Origin: Sphingobacterium oryzagri
GTDB lineage: Bacteria > Bacteroidota > Bacteroidia > Sphingobacteriales > Sphingobacteriaceae
NCBI RefSeq assembly: GCF_028736175.1
Contig: NZ_CP117880.1
Span: forward strand, 124,001-188,000
Reading direction: 5' to 3'
Length of the DNA stretch: 64,000 nucleotides
How positions within the stretch are numbered: position 1 is the first letter of the stretch; each line of letters opens with the position of its first letter. The position numbers were made by a program, and so were the translations under genes. The notes under the pieces were generated by a model. The model worked only from the letters and a program-made list of their open reading frames with translations, had not been told where the DNA came from and searched no databases. Below are positions 44,222-52,662 of the stretch, piece after piece.

Positions 44222-46327
44222 TTAAGAAATCTTATCCCAGGAAATGCTTGGATTGCGCTGCGCCAGGTAATGCACCAACAGGCTGTTTTTTTCGAGCGTG
44301 AGCGATGGATCTTCCTTAAAAATTTCGATTACCCTGCTGCGGGCCTCTGTTAGTATCGCCTGATCGGCAGCAAGGTTGGCAATTTTCATTTCCAGCACGC
44401 CCGACTGTTGCGTGCCCGAGATATCGCCAGGTCCGCGCAACTGAAGATCAACTTCTGCGATTTCAAATCCATCAGATGTTCGCACCATGGTTTCCAGGCG
44501 CGTCCGGCCCTCTTTGCTCAGTTTATTGCCCGACATTAAAATGCAAAAAGACTGCTCCGCGCCGCGCCCAACGCGTCCGCGCAGCTGATGGAGCTGTGAA
44601 AGGCCAAAGCGTTCTGAATTTTCGATAATCATAACCGAGGCATTTGGCACATTTACGCCCACCTCAATGACGGTTGTCGCGACCATGATTTGTGTTTCTC
44701 CTTTCACAAACCGCTGCATCTCAAAATCCTTATCTTTAACGGATAACTTGCCATGCACAATGCTGATCTTGAATTCGGGCAGCGGAAATTCGCGTTGTAA
44801 GTTTTCCAGTCCCGCCTCCAGGTAAAGCAAATCCATTTTTTCACTCTCTTTGATCAACGGGAAGACCACGTACACCTGTCGGCCTTTACTAATCTCCTCG
44901 CGCATAAAGCCGAACACGCGCAAGCGTTGGTTTTCAAAGAAATGTACCGTTTTAATCGGTTTACGTCCGGCAGGCAGTTCGTCAATAACCGAGATGTCCA
45001 GATCGCCATACATCGTCATGGCCAACGTACGCGGTATCGGTGTGGCCGTCATCACCAGCATATGCGGAGGAATCGTGTTTTTGCGCCATAGCTTCGCACG
45101 TTGCTCCACGCCAAAGCGATGCTGTTCATCAATAACTACAAACCCGATTTGCTTAAATTTAACTTTATCTTCAATCAGCGCATGTGTGCCGATCAAGATA
45201 TCAAGTGTGCCATCTTCTAATTGTTGATGAATGATGCGGCGCTCTTTTGCTGGTGTAGAGCCGGTCAAGAGCTTAACCCGTGCAATATCGTCGCCAAGTA
45301 ATGCGCTGATTCCGGCGAAGTGTTGTTGTGCTAAGATCTCCGTTGGCGCCATCATACAGGCCTGAAAACCATTGTCGATCGCGAGCAACATCGACATCAG
45401 GGCTACCACGGTTTTGCCCGATCCTACATCGCCCTGCACTAAGCGGTTCATCTGCGCGCCGGTGTTGGTATCAACCCGAATTTCTTTAACCACACGTTTC
45501 TGCGCATTGGTCAGTGGAAAAGGCAGGCGATCGTTAAAAAAAGTGGTAAACTTATCGCCAACCTGGTCAAAGCGGTGGCCGCGATATTTCTGTGTATTCA
45601 GCTGCTTATTACGCAACAAGCGAAGTTGTATAAAAAATAGCTCTTCAAATTTAAGCCGGCGGATGGCCGCTTGGAGCGTTTGTACATCTTGCGGAAAATG
45701 AATAGCGAGCAACGCTTGCGGGTAAGGCAATAATTGCTGTTCTTCTACAATATAGCTCGGCAGCGGTTCGTAAAGGTCGCGGTAAACCGTTTCCAGCGCG
45801 GCTTGTTGCAGCTTCTGTATGCCTTTGCTGTCCAGATTGAATTTTTTTAGCTTTTCGGTTGATGAATAGACCGGTTGCATAGTCAGGTTACCAATTTTCT
45901 TCTCCTGGCTGTTATAGCGTTCCATCTCCGGGTGTGTGATCGAGATTTGCCCGTTAAATTCAGTAGGTTTACCATAAGCGATATATGCGGTGCCTACCTG
46001 AAGACTTTTTTTTAGCCAGGTAATACTTTGAAACCAAACCAGCTCGATGCTTCCTGTGTCATCCCGAAACTGGCCGATCAAACGTCGCGCACGCTTTTCG
46101 CCAACCTCTTGAAGCGATGTAAGCCGACCCAAAACCTGCGCGCCCAACATATCTGCATGTAACTTCCGAATTTTATGAAACTCGGTACGATCAATATAGC
46201 GAAAGGGATAATACTCCAAAAGGTCGCCTATCGTAAAGATCTGCAATTCCTTATTGATGACATCCGCTTTCTGTGGGCCTATACCTTTCAGGTATGCTAT
46301 GGGGGTTTTTATGGATAAATCAGCCAT
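44222..46327 (-). CDS. recG: ATP-dependent DNA helicase RecG
   Basis: 701 residues. RecG reverses stalled replication forks and resolves branched DNA. The N-terminal wedge (OB) domain is followed by the helicase core with GDVGSGKTVVA (Walker A), APTEILAQQH, DEQHRFGVEQR (motif II), MTATPIPRTL (motif III) and QLRGRVGRG (motif VI). Length and order are standard. It lies just upstream, by 25 nt, of nothing else on its strand, and the lipoprotein gene at 46353-46781 may be co-transcribed with it. Confidence 0.97.
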   Translation of the reverse strand: MADLSIKTPIAYLKGIGPQKADVINKELQIFTIGDLLEYYPFRYIDRTEFHKIRKLHADMLGAQVLGRLTSLQEVGEKRARRLIGQFRDDTGSIELVWFQSITWLKKSLQVGTAYIAYGKPTEFNGQISITHPEMERYNSQEKKIGNLTMQPVYSSTEKLKKFNLDSKGIQKLQQAALETVYRDLYEPLPSYIVEEQQLLPYPQALLAIHFPQDVQTLQAAIRRLKFEELFFIQLRLLRNKQLNTQKYRGHRFDQVGDKFTTFFNDRLPFPLTNAQKRVVKEIRVDTNTGAQMNRLVQGDVGSGKTVVALMSMLLAIDNGFQACMMAPTEILAQQHFAGISALLGDDIARVKLLTGSTPAKERRIIHQQLEDGTLDILIGTHALIEDKVKFKQIGFVVIDEQHRFGVEQRAKLWRKNTIPPHMLVMTATPIPRTLAMTMYGDLDISVIDELPAGRKPIKTVHFFENQRLRVFGFMREEISKGRQVYVVFPLIKESEKMDLLYLEAGLENLQREFPLPEFKISIVHGKLSVKDKDFEMQRFVKGETQIMVATTVIEVGVNVPNASVMIIENSERFGLSQLHQLRGRVGRGAEQSFCILMSGNKLSKEGRTRLETMVRTSDGFEIAEVDLQLRGPGDISGTQQSGVLEMKIANLAADQAILTEARSRVIEIFKEDPSLTLEKNSLLVHYLAQRNPSISWDKIS

Positions 46328-46352
46328 TGCTTCGAACAGCTAATTTAAGAAA

Positions 46353-46781
46353 TTATTTCCTTTCCATATAGGGGTAAGCTACAACGGGCTTTCCTTCCTG
46401 GCAGAATATTCCAGATGGTTTTTCGTAGCGCCTACAGTTAATTACCGGCAAAATCATGGGCCTATACACCGCAATGACCGCCTCGTAATCACGCACCAAG
46501 GCACGCAAGGCGTGCACATCGGTGCTTTTGTGGTAGGCCAGGTGCGATAAACCGCAAACGGTTTGCATATCCATTAAAGCCCATTGGTCTGCATTTGTAC
46601 AGGCTTGAGCTTGCGCCCTTTGAATAATAACTTGATATTTCTCGTTTGCCAGGCGTTCAAGCTCCGGCTCAGGAAGATGTGCATACCGATTTTGTTGTTC
46701 GGTTTTATCACAACTGGATAGGCCGGCGCATAGCAGGATAAAACAGGCTAGCGGGAGGTAAATTGATTTTAGCAGGATCAT
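46353..46781 (-). CDS. small cysteine-containing lipoprotein
   Basis: 142 residues. The signal peptide ends in LLCAGLSSC, so it is anchored as a lipoprotein at the Cys followed by DKTEQQN. The mature part has at least five more Cys (ACTNAD, TVCGLS, INCRRYE, IFCQEG), which suggests disulfides in the periplasm. I recognise no family. recG follows 25 nt downstream on the same strand, so the two may form one transcript. Confidence 0.75.
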   Translation of the reverse strand: MILLKSIYLPLACFILLCAGLSSCDKTEQQNRYAHLPEPELERLANEKYQVIIQRAQAQACTNADQWALMDMQTVCGLSHLAYHKSTDVHALRALVRDYEAVIAVYRPMILPVINCRRYEKPSGIFCQEGKPVVAYPYMERK

Positions 46782-46888
46782 AATAACGTATGCTTTGTTG
46801 GTTTGTATATCATCAATACGTAACCTGAAGAAGCTATGCTACAGTCTTTTCTTCATTTATAGAAAAATAAATAAAAACCAAAGCATAG

Positions 46889-47815
46889 CTAAGGGTTGCC
46901 TGATCTCGCCATCGTTTTGAAAATACCGCTGTTAAAAAGTAAAATGGCGATCAATAGCAAAGCATAGGCTATATATTTATGCGGATCAATAGGCTCCTTA
47001 AAATAAACGATAGCTAGCATAAAAGCGATGATCGGATTGATATATAAGAGAATACCCGTTGTACTAGATGAAAGACGGGTGAGCGCATACATGCTCAAAA
47101 AAAGCGGGACAATCGTGAAAACGACAGCAATAACCATAATAGCCGACCAAAACTGTGGATCTTTCGGGACAGCGTGACCTTGTATAAGCAGTATGGGCAA
47201 TAAGAATAGCGTACAAATAACGAGTTGAATCGCTAGCGTATTTAATTTATCAAATCCCTGTAACACACGCTGGCTGATCAGGTAAAAGGCATAGAGTGCG
47301 GCAATCCCCAATGACCAAAGACCGTCGACGAGCGAACCGCTTGCAAGTAGGCTTACACTGAGCAGTGCGATGGCGAGCGCTGCCCACTTGACAGGTGAAA
47401 GCTGTTCTTTTAACAAGATAAAAGCACTAAAGGTGGTGATCAGCGGACAGATCATATAAGCAAAAGCCGCGGATTGCACGCTGATATTATTTACCGCGTA
47501 AATGTATGTGTACCAATTGCCAAATATGCAAACGGAGGCAAAAACTGTCAGCGCCACGGCGCGCCTTTTTCCGGCTTTAGAAAGTGATAAAAAGTGATCG
47601 CGATCTTGTTTCAATTTTTTCCGACGAAATAGCAAAAGATATGTCCATAGCATCACCAGTCCGCTCAATATGCGATAATTTAAAATATCATCGGCTGGCC
47701 ATTCCCTTACCCAGCGCACGGGAATAGACATAAATCCCCATATTAATGGCGCTAAAAAAGCCGCTAGAAAATACGTTCTGCGGCTCAGGTTATTTTCTGT
47801 TGAGGTTTTCACCAT
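46889..47815 (-). CDS. EamA/RarD-type drug/metabolite transporter
   Basis: 308 residues with ten membrane helices in two EamA repeats (RTYFLAAFLAPLIWGFMSIPVRWV at the N-terminus, SSTTGILLYINPIIAFMLAIVYFKE near the C-terminus). The pattern is closest to RarD-like exporters. The substrate is unknown. I start at the ATG at 47815, whose A is shared with the ridA stop codon (TAATG). The frame is open further to 47884 but that would add 23 polar Cys-rich residues inside ridA. Confidence 0.92.
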   Translation of the reverse strand: MVKTSTENNLSRRTYFLAAFLAPLIWGFMSIPVRWVREWPADDILNYRILSGLVMLWTYLLLFRRKKLKQDRDHFLSLSKAGKRRAVALTVFASVCIFGNWYTYIYAVNNISVQSAAFAYMICPLITTFSAFILLKEQLSPVKWAALAIALLSVSLLASGSLVDGLWSLGIAALYAFYLISQRVLQGFDKLNTLAIQLVICTLFLLPILLIQGHAVPKDPQFWSAIMVIAVVFTIVPLFLSMYALTRLSSSTTGILLYINPIIAFMLAIVYFKEPIDPHKYIAYALLLIAILLFNSGIFKTMARSGNP

Positions 47816-48201
47816 TAGTCTTTCCATGCAATGACCGAAATCTCCACATTTACCTGCTTGGGAAGGGTCTTGACAGCTACACATTCGCGAGCGGGCTGGT
47901 TTCCGGTAAAATATTGTGCGTAAACCTCGTTTATCGTCGCAAAGTCCTGCATATCGCTGATAAAGATACTTGCCTTTACGACGTCTTCGAAAGTATAGCC
48001 AGCATGTTCCAAAATAGCTTGTACATTTTTAAGCACTTGATGTGTTTCATCGGCCACACCTGTGCTGACCAATTCCATGGTTTCTGGAATCAGCGGAATC
48101 TGGCCGGATACATATAAGGTGTTGCCTGCTTTGATCGCCTGGTTGTAAGGCCCAATTGCAGCGGGTGCATTCTCCGTGTTTAAAATTTGTTTTTGTGACA
48201 T
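47815..48201 (-). CDS. ridA: RidA family enamine/imine deaminase
   Basis: 128 residues. RidA hydrolyses reactive 2-aminoacrylate and related enamines made by PLP enzymes. The core AIGPYNQAIKAGNTLYVSGQIPL and the substrate-binding Arg in ARECVAVKTLPKQVNVEIS are intact. It sits between a 44-residue membrane protein (19 nt upstream) and an EamA transporter (1-nt overlap), forming a three-gene operon. SdaA, a serine dehydratase that does not itself make free aminoacrylate by PLP, is about 9 kb away and probably unrelated. Confidence 0.95.
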   Translation of the reverse strand: MSQKQILNTENAPAAIGPYNQAIKAGNTLYVSGQIPLIPETMELVSTGVADETHQVLKNVQAILEHAGYTFEDVVKASIFISDMQDFATINEVYAQYFTGNQPARECVAVKTLPKQVNVEISVIAWKD

Positions 48202-48220
48202 AAGAACTTGTTGAAACCAA

Positions 48221-48355
48221 TTATTTTGAAAAAAAGATCTTGTAAATAATCGCCAGAATAAAAATCGATATGGCCATGATATTCATGATGCGCATCGCTT
48301 TTCTGTTAAATCGTGATGATTTAGAAAGTTCAGGCTGATTTTTTTGCGGATCCAT
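48221..48355 (-). CDS. 44-residue single-pass membrane protein
   Basis: A small ORF reads MDPQKNQPELSKSSRF, then a basic RNRKAMR-like region, then a hydrophobic helix (IMAISIFILAIIYKIFF, about residues 26-42) and ends SK. This is the layout of a type II single-pass small protein with a positive-inside N-terminus. It starts at the ATG at 48355 and ends 19 nt before ridA on the same strand. The homologue set is unknown to me. Such short genes are often missed by annotation. Confidence 0.65.
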   Translation of the reverse strand: MDPQKNQPELSKSSRFNRKAMRIMNIMAISIFILAIIYKIFFSK

Positions 48356-48499
48356 TCGGCTAATTTACAATGCAAAAGTTGAAATAGCAAAATGGATCGT
48401 CGTTTTGAGCTTCTTCCTTTTAATTGGTTAACTTGTATCTGTTTTGGTATGGCATTTGGTCCATACGCTAATACGGTAACCACATTAAACAATCAGGGT

Positions 48500-49618
48500 A
48501 TGACAACACAGAAAATTGCATTGACCAATGGACAGATTTACAACGGAGAGGATATCTTTCTCGGGCACGCTTTGCTGATCGAGGGCGAACATATTCAGGG
48601 AATATTTCCGAAGCAAGCCGTTCCGGATGATTATCAATTGGTTGATGTGCAAAAAGGTGTGATCTGTCCGGGATTGATTGATCTGCAAATTTACGGTGCA
48701 GGCCAAGATCTTTTTTCCGCCGATGTCAGCACAGCGGCCTTATCCCGCATCGAGCAAAGCTTGCTGGCGCAAGGCTGTACGTCGTTTATGCTCACCTTAG
48801 CCAGCAACAGCGACAGCGTGTTTAAAGATGCTATCCGGGTTTTTGAGCAGGCAAATCCGCGTGTAGCACTCGGCTTACATCTGGAAGGACCGTTTTTAAA
48901 CGAAAAAAAACGCGGTGCTCATCCGGCTGAATTTATTGTGCCTGCCACCGTCGAACATATCGAACATTTGCTAGCGGAACATACCACAGCGGTAAAAATG
49001 ATGACCGTGGCTCCGGAATTGCTCGATGAATCGTGCGCCGAGCTCTTGCTGCAAAAAAATATTTTGCTCAGCGCAGGGCACAGCGCAGCAACGTTTGAGC
49101 AGGCAGCGTCCAGTTTACAACACATGCATGCGGTTACGCATCTTTGGAATGCCATGTCGCCGCTACATCACCGAGATCCCGGCCTTCCCGGAGCGGTTTT
49201 TAATCATCCGACTTTGGCGGCTTCTATTATTGTTGATGGTATACATGTAGATTTTGAGGCGGTTAAGATCAGCAAACAATTATTGGGCGATCGGCTGTTT
49301 CTCATTACAGATGCCGTGGTGCCCTGCAAGCATGGAATTTATCAACATCTATTCCAGCATGATCGTTATGCATTGCCGGATGGAACACTAAGCGGATCGG
49401 CGCTAACCATGTTGCAAGCGATTCGTAATTGTGTAGAAAAAGTTGGTATTCCGCTGGAGGAAGCCATTCGTATGGCGAGTAGCTACCCCGCCAACTTGAT
49501 TGAGCGAACGGATATAGGCAACTTAAATAACGGTTCGCTGGCTAACGTGTTGGTATTTAACGAAAATTATGAAGTGCAACATGTGTTTTTTGAAGGTCAG
49601 CAAGTTGGCGCCGTTTAG
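48500..49618 (+). CDS. nagA: N-acetylglucosamine-6-phosphate deacetylase
   Basis: Turns GlcNAc-6-P into GlcN-6-P and acetate, the entry of amino sugars from peptidoglycan or chitin into metabolism. 372 residues. The metal and substrate motifs GLHLEGPF, LSAGHSAAT, VTHLWNAMSPLHHRDPGLPG and FLITDAV (catalytic Asp) follow in the right order. I start at the ATG at 48500 (MTTQKIAL). The frame is open to 48392 but those codons have no family similarity. It heads a co-directional series with peptidoglycan-cutting enzymes and SusCD genes. Confidence 0.95.
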   Translation: MTTQKIALTNGQIYNGEDIFLGHALLIEGEHIQGIFPKQAVPDDYQLVDVQKGVICPGLIDLQIYGAGQDLFSADVSTAALSRIEQSLLAQGCTSFMLTLASNSDSVFKDAIRVFEQANPRVALGLHLEGPFLNEKKRGAHPAEFIVPATVEHIEHLLAEHTTAVKMMTVAPELLDESCAELLLQKNILLSAGHSAATFEQAASSLQHMHAVTHLWNAMSPLHHRDPGLPGAVFNHPTLAASIIVDGIHVDFEAVKISKQLLGDRLFLITDAVVPCKHGIYQHLFQHDRYALPDGTLSGSALTMLQAIRNCVEKVGIPLEEAIRMASSYPANLIERTDIGNLNNGSLANVLVFNENYEVQHVFFEGQQVGAV

Positions 49619-49650
49619 GCACGATAGCGGAAAGAATTGACCAAATTTCG

Positions 49651-49678
49651 TTGTGTATAGCTAAAAAGTGTAGTTTTG
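49651..49678 (+). promoter_or_regulatory. promoter of the GHL10 lipoprotein gene (TTG-N17-TAGTTTTGC)
   Basis: TTG at 49651-49653, 17 nt spacing, then TAGTTTTG at 49671-49678 followed by C: the best full match to the Bacteroidota promoter in the window. The ATG lies 6 nt downstream. Confidence 0.6.
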
Positions 49679-49684
49679 CATTCT

Positions 49685-51340
49685 ATGAACTTAAGACCGA
49701 TAAAAAGTGCAGCGGTCATGGTATTAATCATGACGACCGTGCTGTTTTCTTGTGCATCGCGTAAGAACAAAAGGGCATCAAAAGCCTTGCAATCGCCTGC
49801 TGTAGCGGTAGTGCAATCTGATAATACGCAAAGTGATAAACCCGCGGCGGCGAATACAGGAGCTCCTGCTGCGGTAGTAACGAAGGCCAAAGTTTCCGAG
49901 AAAAAGGAACCGGTAGAGGTGCCCTTGCGAGTCGAGTTGCCAAGTGTATCTCGCGAATTTCGCGGCGCTTGGATCGCCACGGTAGCAAATATAAACTGGC
50001 CTACGAGGGGCAATTATTCTACTGAAGCGCAAAAACGCGAAGCCATTCAATTGTTAGACTTTCTCAAAGAGAACAATTTTAATGCAGTTATTTTTCAGGT
50101 GCGTCCCTCGGGCGATGCATTATACGAAAGTCCGTACGAACCCTGGTCATATTTCCTGACTGGCGAGACGGGCAAGCGCCCCTATCCTTATTACGATCCG
50201 CTTACGTTTTGGGTTGAAGAAGCACATAAGCGTGGATTAGAACTCCACGTTTGGTTAAATCCATACCGCGCTCACCATTCCAGCGGTGGAACGGTCACTT
50301 CGGAATCCATGGTTAAAAAGGCGCCGGAAATGGTGGTGCGTTTGCGTAACGGCATGTACTGGTTTGATCCGGCCAATCCCAAGACGCAAGATCACGCAGC
50401 CAAAGTGGTGCTAGATATTGTAAAGCGTTACAACATCGATGGCGTGCATTTTGACGATTATTTTTATCCTTACGCAAGTTACAACGGCGGAGCTGATTTT
50501 CCAGACGATGCGTCCTGGAGCGTTTACCGTAAGTCGGGCGGCTCCTTGTCGCGTGCTGACTGGCGTCGAGATAATGTCAATAAATTTATCGAACGGGTAT
50601 ATCGTGAAATAAAGGCGGAAAAAGGTTTTGTAAAATTTGGTATTAGCCCGTTTGGCATCTGGAAGCCAGGTTATCCGGCCGGCATTACAGGCTCCTCGCA
50701 GTATGATGAACTTTACGCTGATGCTAAGCTGTGGCTGAATCGCGGCTGGATTGATTATTTTACACCACAATTGTATTGGCCTATTGAGCCACAACGGCAG
50801 AGTTTTACGGCCTTGCTGCGCTGGTGGCAAAGCGAAAACACACAGCACCGACATGTGTGGCCAGGGTTGAATACGGTGGAAGTGCGCTCGTCAAACAGGC
50901 CGCAGGAAATTGTGCGTCAAATTGAGGCGACCCGACAGCTTATTCCGAATAGCGTAGGGGCGGCACACTGGAGTATTGCGGGTTTAACCAAAAGCCCGAG
51001 TATGGTGCAGGCAATAAAAGAACAAGTTTATCAGCAAAAAGCGCTCATTCCGAGAACGCCCTGGTTATTTGCTAATCCATTATTAGCACCAAGCTTGTTG
51101 CTCACGCCGGAAACCAGTAGCGTATTTGCGAAGTGGTTGCATAAGCAGCCAGATCAGGTGTTCCAATGGATTGCCTATGCGCAATACGGCGATACCTGGG
51201 AATACGAAATATTGGACGCAGCGCAAAGCGAAAAGAGCTTTCCAAAAGTAAAAAATGGAAAACAATTGAAAGCCGTTGCTGTCAAAGCGGTGGATAGGCT
51301 AAGCAATGAAAGTGAGTATGTTGCGAAAAGAGCAATCTAA
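49685..51340 (+). CDS. GHL10-type glycoside-hydrolase-like lipoprotein
   Basis: 551 residues. A lipoprotein signal ends at VLFSC (Cys23). A Ala/Lys/Pro-rich linker leads to the GHL10 (DUF187) TIM barrel: EFRGAWIATVANINWP, FNAVIFQVRPSGDALY, HVWLNPYRAHH, DGVHFDDYFYPY (catalytic acid candidates), KFGISPFGIWKPGYP, and YFTPQLYWPI. Related YngK/DigH proteins cleave denuded peptidoglycan glycan strands. A C-terminal fibronectin-like domain (about residue 450 on) closes the protein. The gene neighbours (nagA, amidase) support a murein role. The ATG at 49685 is chosen over a TTG 9 nt upstream. Confidence 0.9.
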   Translation: MNLRPIKSAAVMVLIMTTVLFSCASRKNKRASKALQSPAVAVVQSDNTQSDKPAAANTGAPAAVVTKAKVSEKKEPVEVPLRVELPSVSREFRGAWIATVANINWPTRGNYSTEAQKREAIQLLDFLKENNFNAVIFQVRPSGDALYESPYEPWSYFLTGETGKRPYPYYDPLTFWVEEAHKRGLELHVWLNPYRAHHSSGGTVTSESMVKKAPEMVVRLRNGMYWFDPANPKTQDHAAKVVLDIVKRYNIDGVHFDDYFYPYASYNGGADFPDDASWSVYRKSGGSLSRADWRRDNVNKFIERVYREIKAEKGFVKFGISPFGIWKPGYPAGITGSSQYDELYADAKLWLNRGWIDYFTPQLYWPIEPQRQSFTALLRWWQSENTQHRHVWPGLNTVEVRSSNRPQEIVRQIEATRQLIPNSVGAAHWSIAGLTKSPSMVQAIKEQVYQQKALIPRTPWLFANPLLAPSLLLTPETSSVFAKWLHKQPDQVFQWIAYAQYGDTWEYEILDAAQSEKSFPKVKNGKQLKAVAVKAVDRLSNESEYVAKRAI

Positions 51341-51360
51341 TATTTATAGCTAATAATTTA

Positions 51361-51396
51361 CAAAACTACCTAAAAATTTTGGGTAGTTTTGTTTTT
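51361..51396 (+). terminator. hairpin with T-run between the GHL10 gene and the amidase gene
   Basis: A 9-bp stem (AAAACTACC at 51362-51370 with GGTAGTTTT at 51382-51390) is followed by G and T5. It ends directly at the amidase ATG (51397). Its 3' arm contains a TAnnTTTG element, so terminator and promoter overlap. Confidence 0.55.
51384..51391 (+). promoter_or_regulatory. -7 promoter element of the amidase gene, 5 nt before the ATG
   Basis: TAGTTTTG fits TAnnTTTG and is embedded in the 3' arm of the hairpin at 51361-51396. Confidence 0.4.
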
Positions 51397-52065
51397 ATGG
51401 TGAAGAGGATAGTAGGATTGTTTGCGCTTTTTTTTCTGTTTGGTACTTTACATCTTGTTTCAGCACAAGATAGGCCTTATATCGTACAAAGACCGATTAC
51501 CTGGGATGCTCAACGGGATAGTCTTTCGCTAGATTACCTCAAGAACAGGCATGGCATTGCGGCGCCAACAGTAGAAATCGTTCCGAAGATGGTGGTGGTG
51601 CACTGGACAGATGTTTTATCGGTCAATAAAACCATCCGCGTTTTTGATCCCGTAAAACTTCCCGGTCGGCCAAGTTTGCAAAAAGCCAGCGCGTTAAATG
51701 TTTCTGCCCAGTTTGTCATCGGGCGGGATGGCTCTATTTTTCAACTGCTGCCCGAAACAACCTTTGCTCGGCACACCATCGGATTGAACTATTGTGCTAT
51801 CGGTATCGAAAACATTGGCTCTTCGCGTTATCCACTTACCGAAGCCCAGCTTCAGGCCAACACAGCGCTCATCAAATACTTGATGGCCAAATATCCAATA
51901 GAATACGTTATCGGACACCATGAATACCAAATCTTTAAAGATACAGCTTGGTGGAAAGAGACCGATCCGGGCTACCTCACCAAAAAGACGGATCCGGGCG
52001 ATGAATTTATGAACCAGTTGCGGTTGAATCTCGGTCTAGCGGGCGGTTTAATGGGCACCAAGTAG
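51397..52065 (+). CDS. N-acetylmuramoyl-L-alanine amidase, Amidase_2 type
   Basis: 222 residues with a signal peptide (to about residue 25, VSAQ). The zinc-dependent amidase_2/PGRP fold is shown by VVVHWT (first His), ARHTIGLNYCAIGIENIG (second region), YVIGHHEYQ and TDPGDEF. It cuts between MurNAc and the first L-Ala of the peptide. The protein is outside the cytoplasm. It starts at the ATG at 51397: a longer start at 51379 lies inside a hairpin. The gene belongs to the putative muropeptide locus with nagA, GHL10 and NamZ. Confidence 0.92.
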   Translation: MVKRIVGLFALFFLFGTLHLVSAQDRPYIVQRPITWDAQRDSLSLDYLKNRHGIAAPTVEIVPKMVVVHWTDVLSVNKTIRVFDPVKLPGRPSLQKASALNVSAQFVIGRDGSIFQLLPETTFARHTIGLNYCAIGIENIGSSRYPLTEAQLQANTALIKYLMAKYPIEYVIGHHEYQIFKDTAWWKETDPGYLTKKTDPGDEFMNQLRLNLGLAGGLMGTK

Positions 52066-52662
52066 CGCTTTTTTAGATTTTCGATCGTCGGAAATCCTTA
52101 ACAAGTAACCTTTTTTTCAAAGCCGCACCGTCGTACGCATATGTCTTTCATCTGTTTGTTAGTGTTCGGTTTTTTGCAGCATACATCTTCTTTCATAAAT
52201 GTTTAATAAACGGGGATTCGCCCGTTATTTTCCACTCAAATACGTTCTAGAGCATTAGCTGCCAAAACTAGCGTACCTCGTTTGCCATGCCGGTGAGAGT
52301 AGCATGCTTACTACGTTGTTCCTCCATTTGATGTATGTTTCCAAATCTGGCTATTGCTAATTTCTTTCAGTATATGTTGGGGGTGTTTTTCGTGTATTTC
52401 AGCATAAATATTATTATCACAGCTATGGAATCCGTATTTAGTTTAATTTGTATCTACCTATCGACTTGTTTTTATGCTGATTTTTGCTTTATCTTTCTAA
52501 TTTATGAAGCTATATTTGCGTTTTTGTCAATAATTTTGGCTTCAAATAGGCTTTTCGATGCGTACTCTTGCGTTTTTCAAAAAAATAACCTACTATTGTT
52601 AAGTAAACACAATGAAAAGACTTCCATTAGCCTTTTTATGAATTAACCCAAAATATATTAAC
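52066..52662. other. AT-rich intergenic region upstream of SusC 1
   Basis: 597 bp without a convincing gene. It contains a minus-7 element at 52511-52518 and a leader of about 140 nt. An open frame of 103 codons (52335-52646) is hydrophobic because the DNA is T-rich and carries the promoter inside it, so I do not call it. No anti-sigma/FecR or hybrid regulator gene is present beside this SusCD pair. Confidence 0.5.
52511..52518 (+). promoter_or_regulatory. -7 promoter element of the first susCD pair
   Basis: TATATTTG followed by C fully matches TAnnTTTGC. A TTTG lies 24 nt upstream, a slightly long spacing for a minus-33 element. The leader would be about 140 nt. Confidence 0.45.

Noticed and set aside
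47816..47884. 23-residue N-terminal extension of the EamA transporter
   Set aside because: It would lie inside ridA in another frame. ATG 47815, coupled by TAATG, is more likely.
48283..48492. Minus-strand 69-codon open frame overlapping the nagA upstream region
   Set aside because: It has no domain and collides with the better-supported 44-residue gene in a different frame and with the nagA leader.
48392..48499. 36-codon N-terminal extension of nagA
   Set aside because: The added residues (WLTCICFGMAFGP) are not part of NagA. The family start matches ATG 48500.
52335..52646. 103-codon hydrophobic open frame upstream of SusC 1
   Set aside because: The composition reflects T-rich DNA. A good promoter match (52511-52518) lies inside it, and there is no recognisable domain or start signal.
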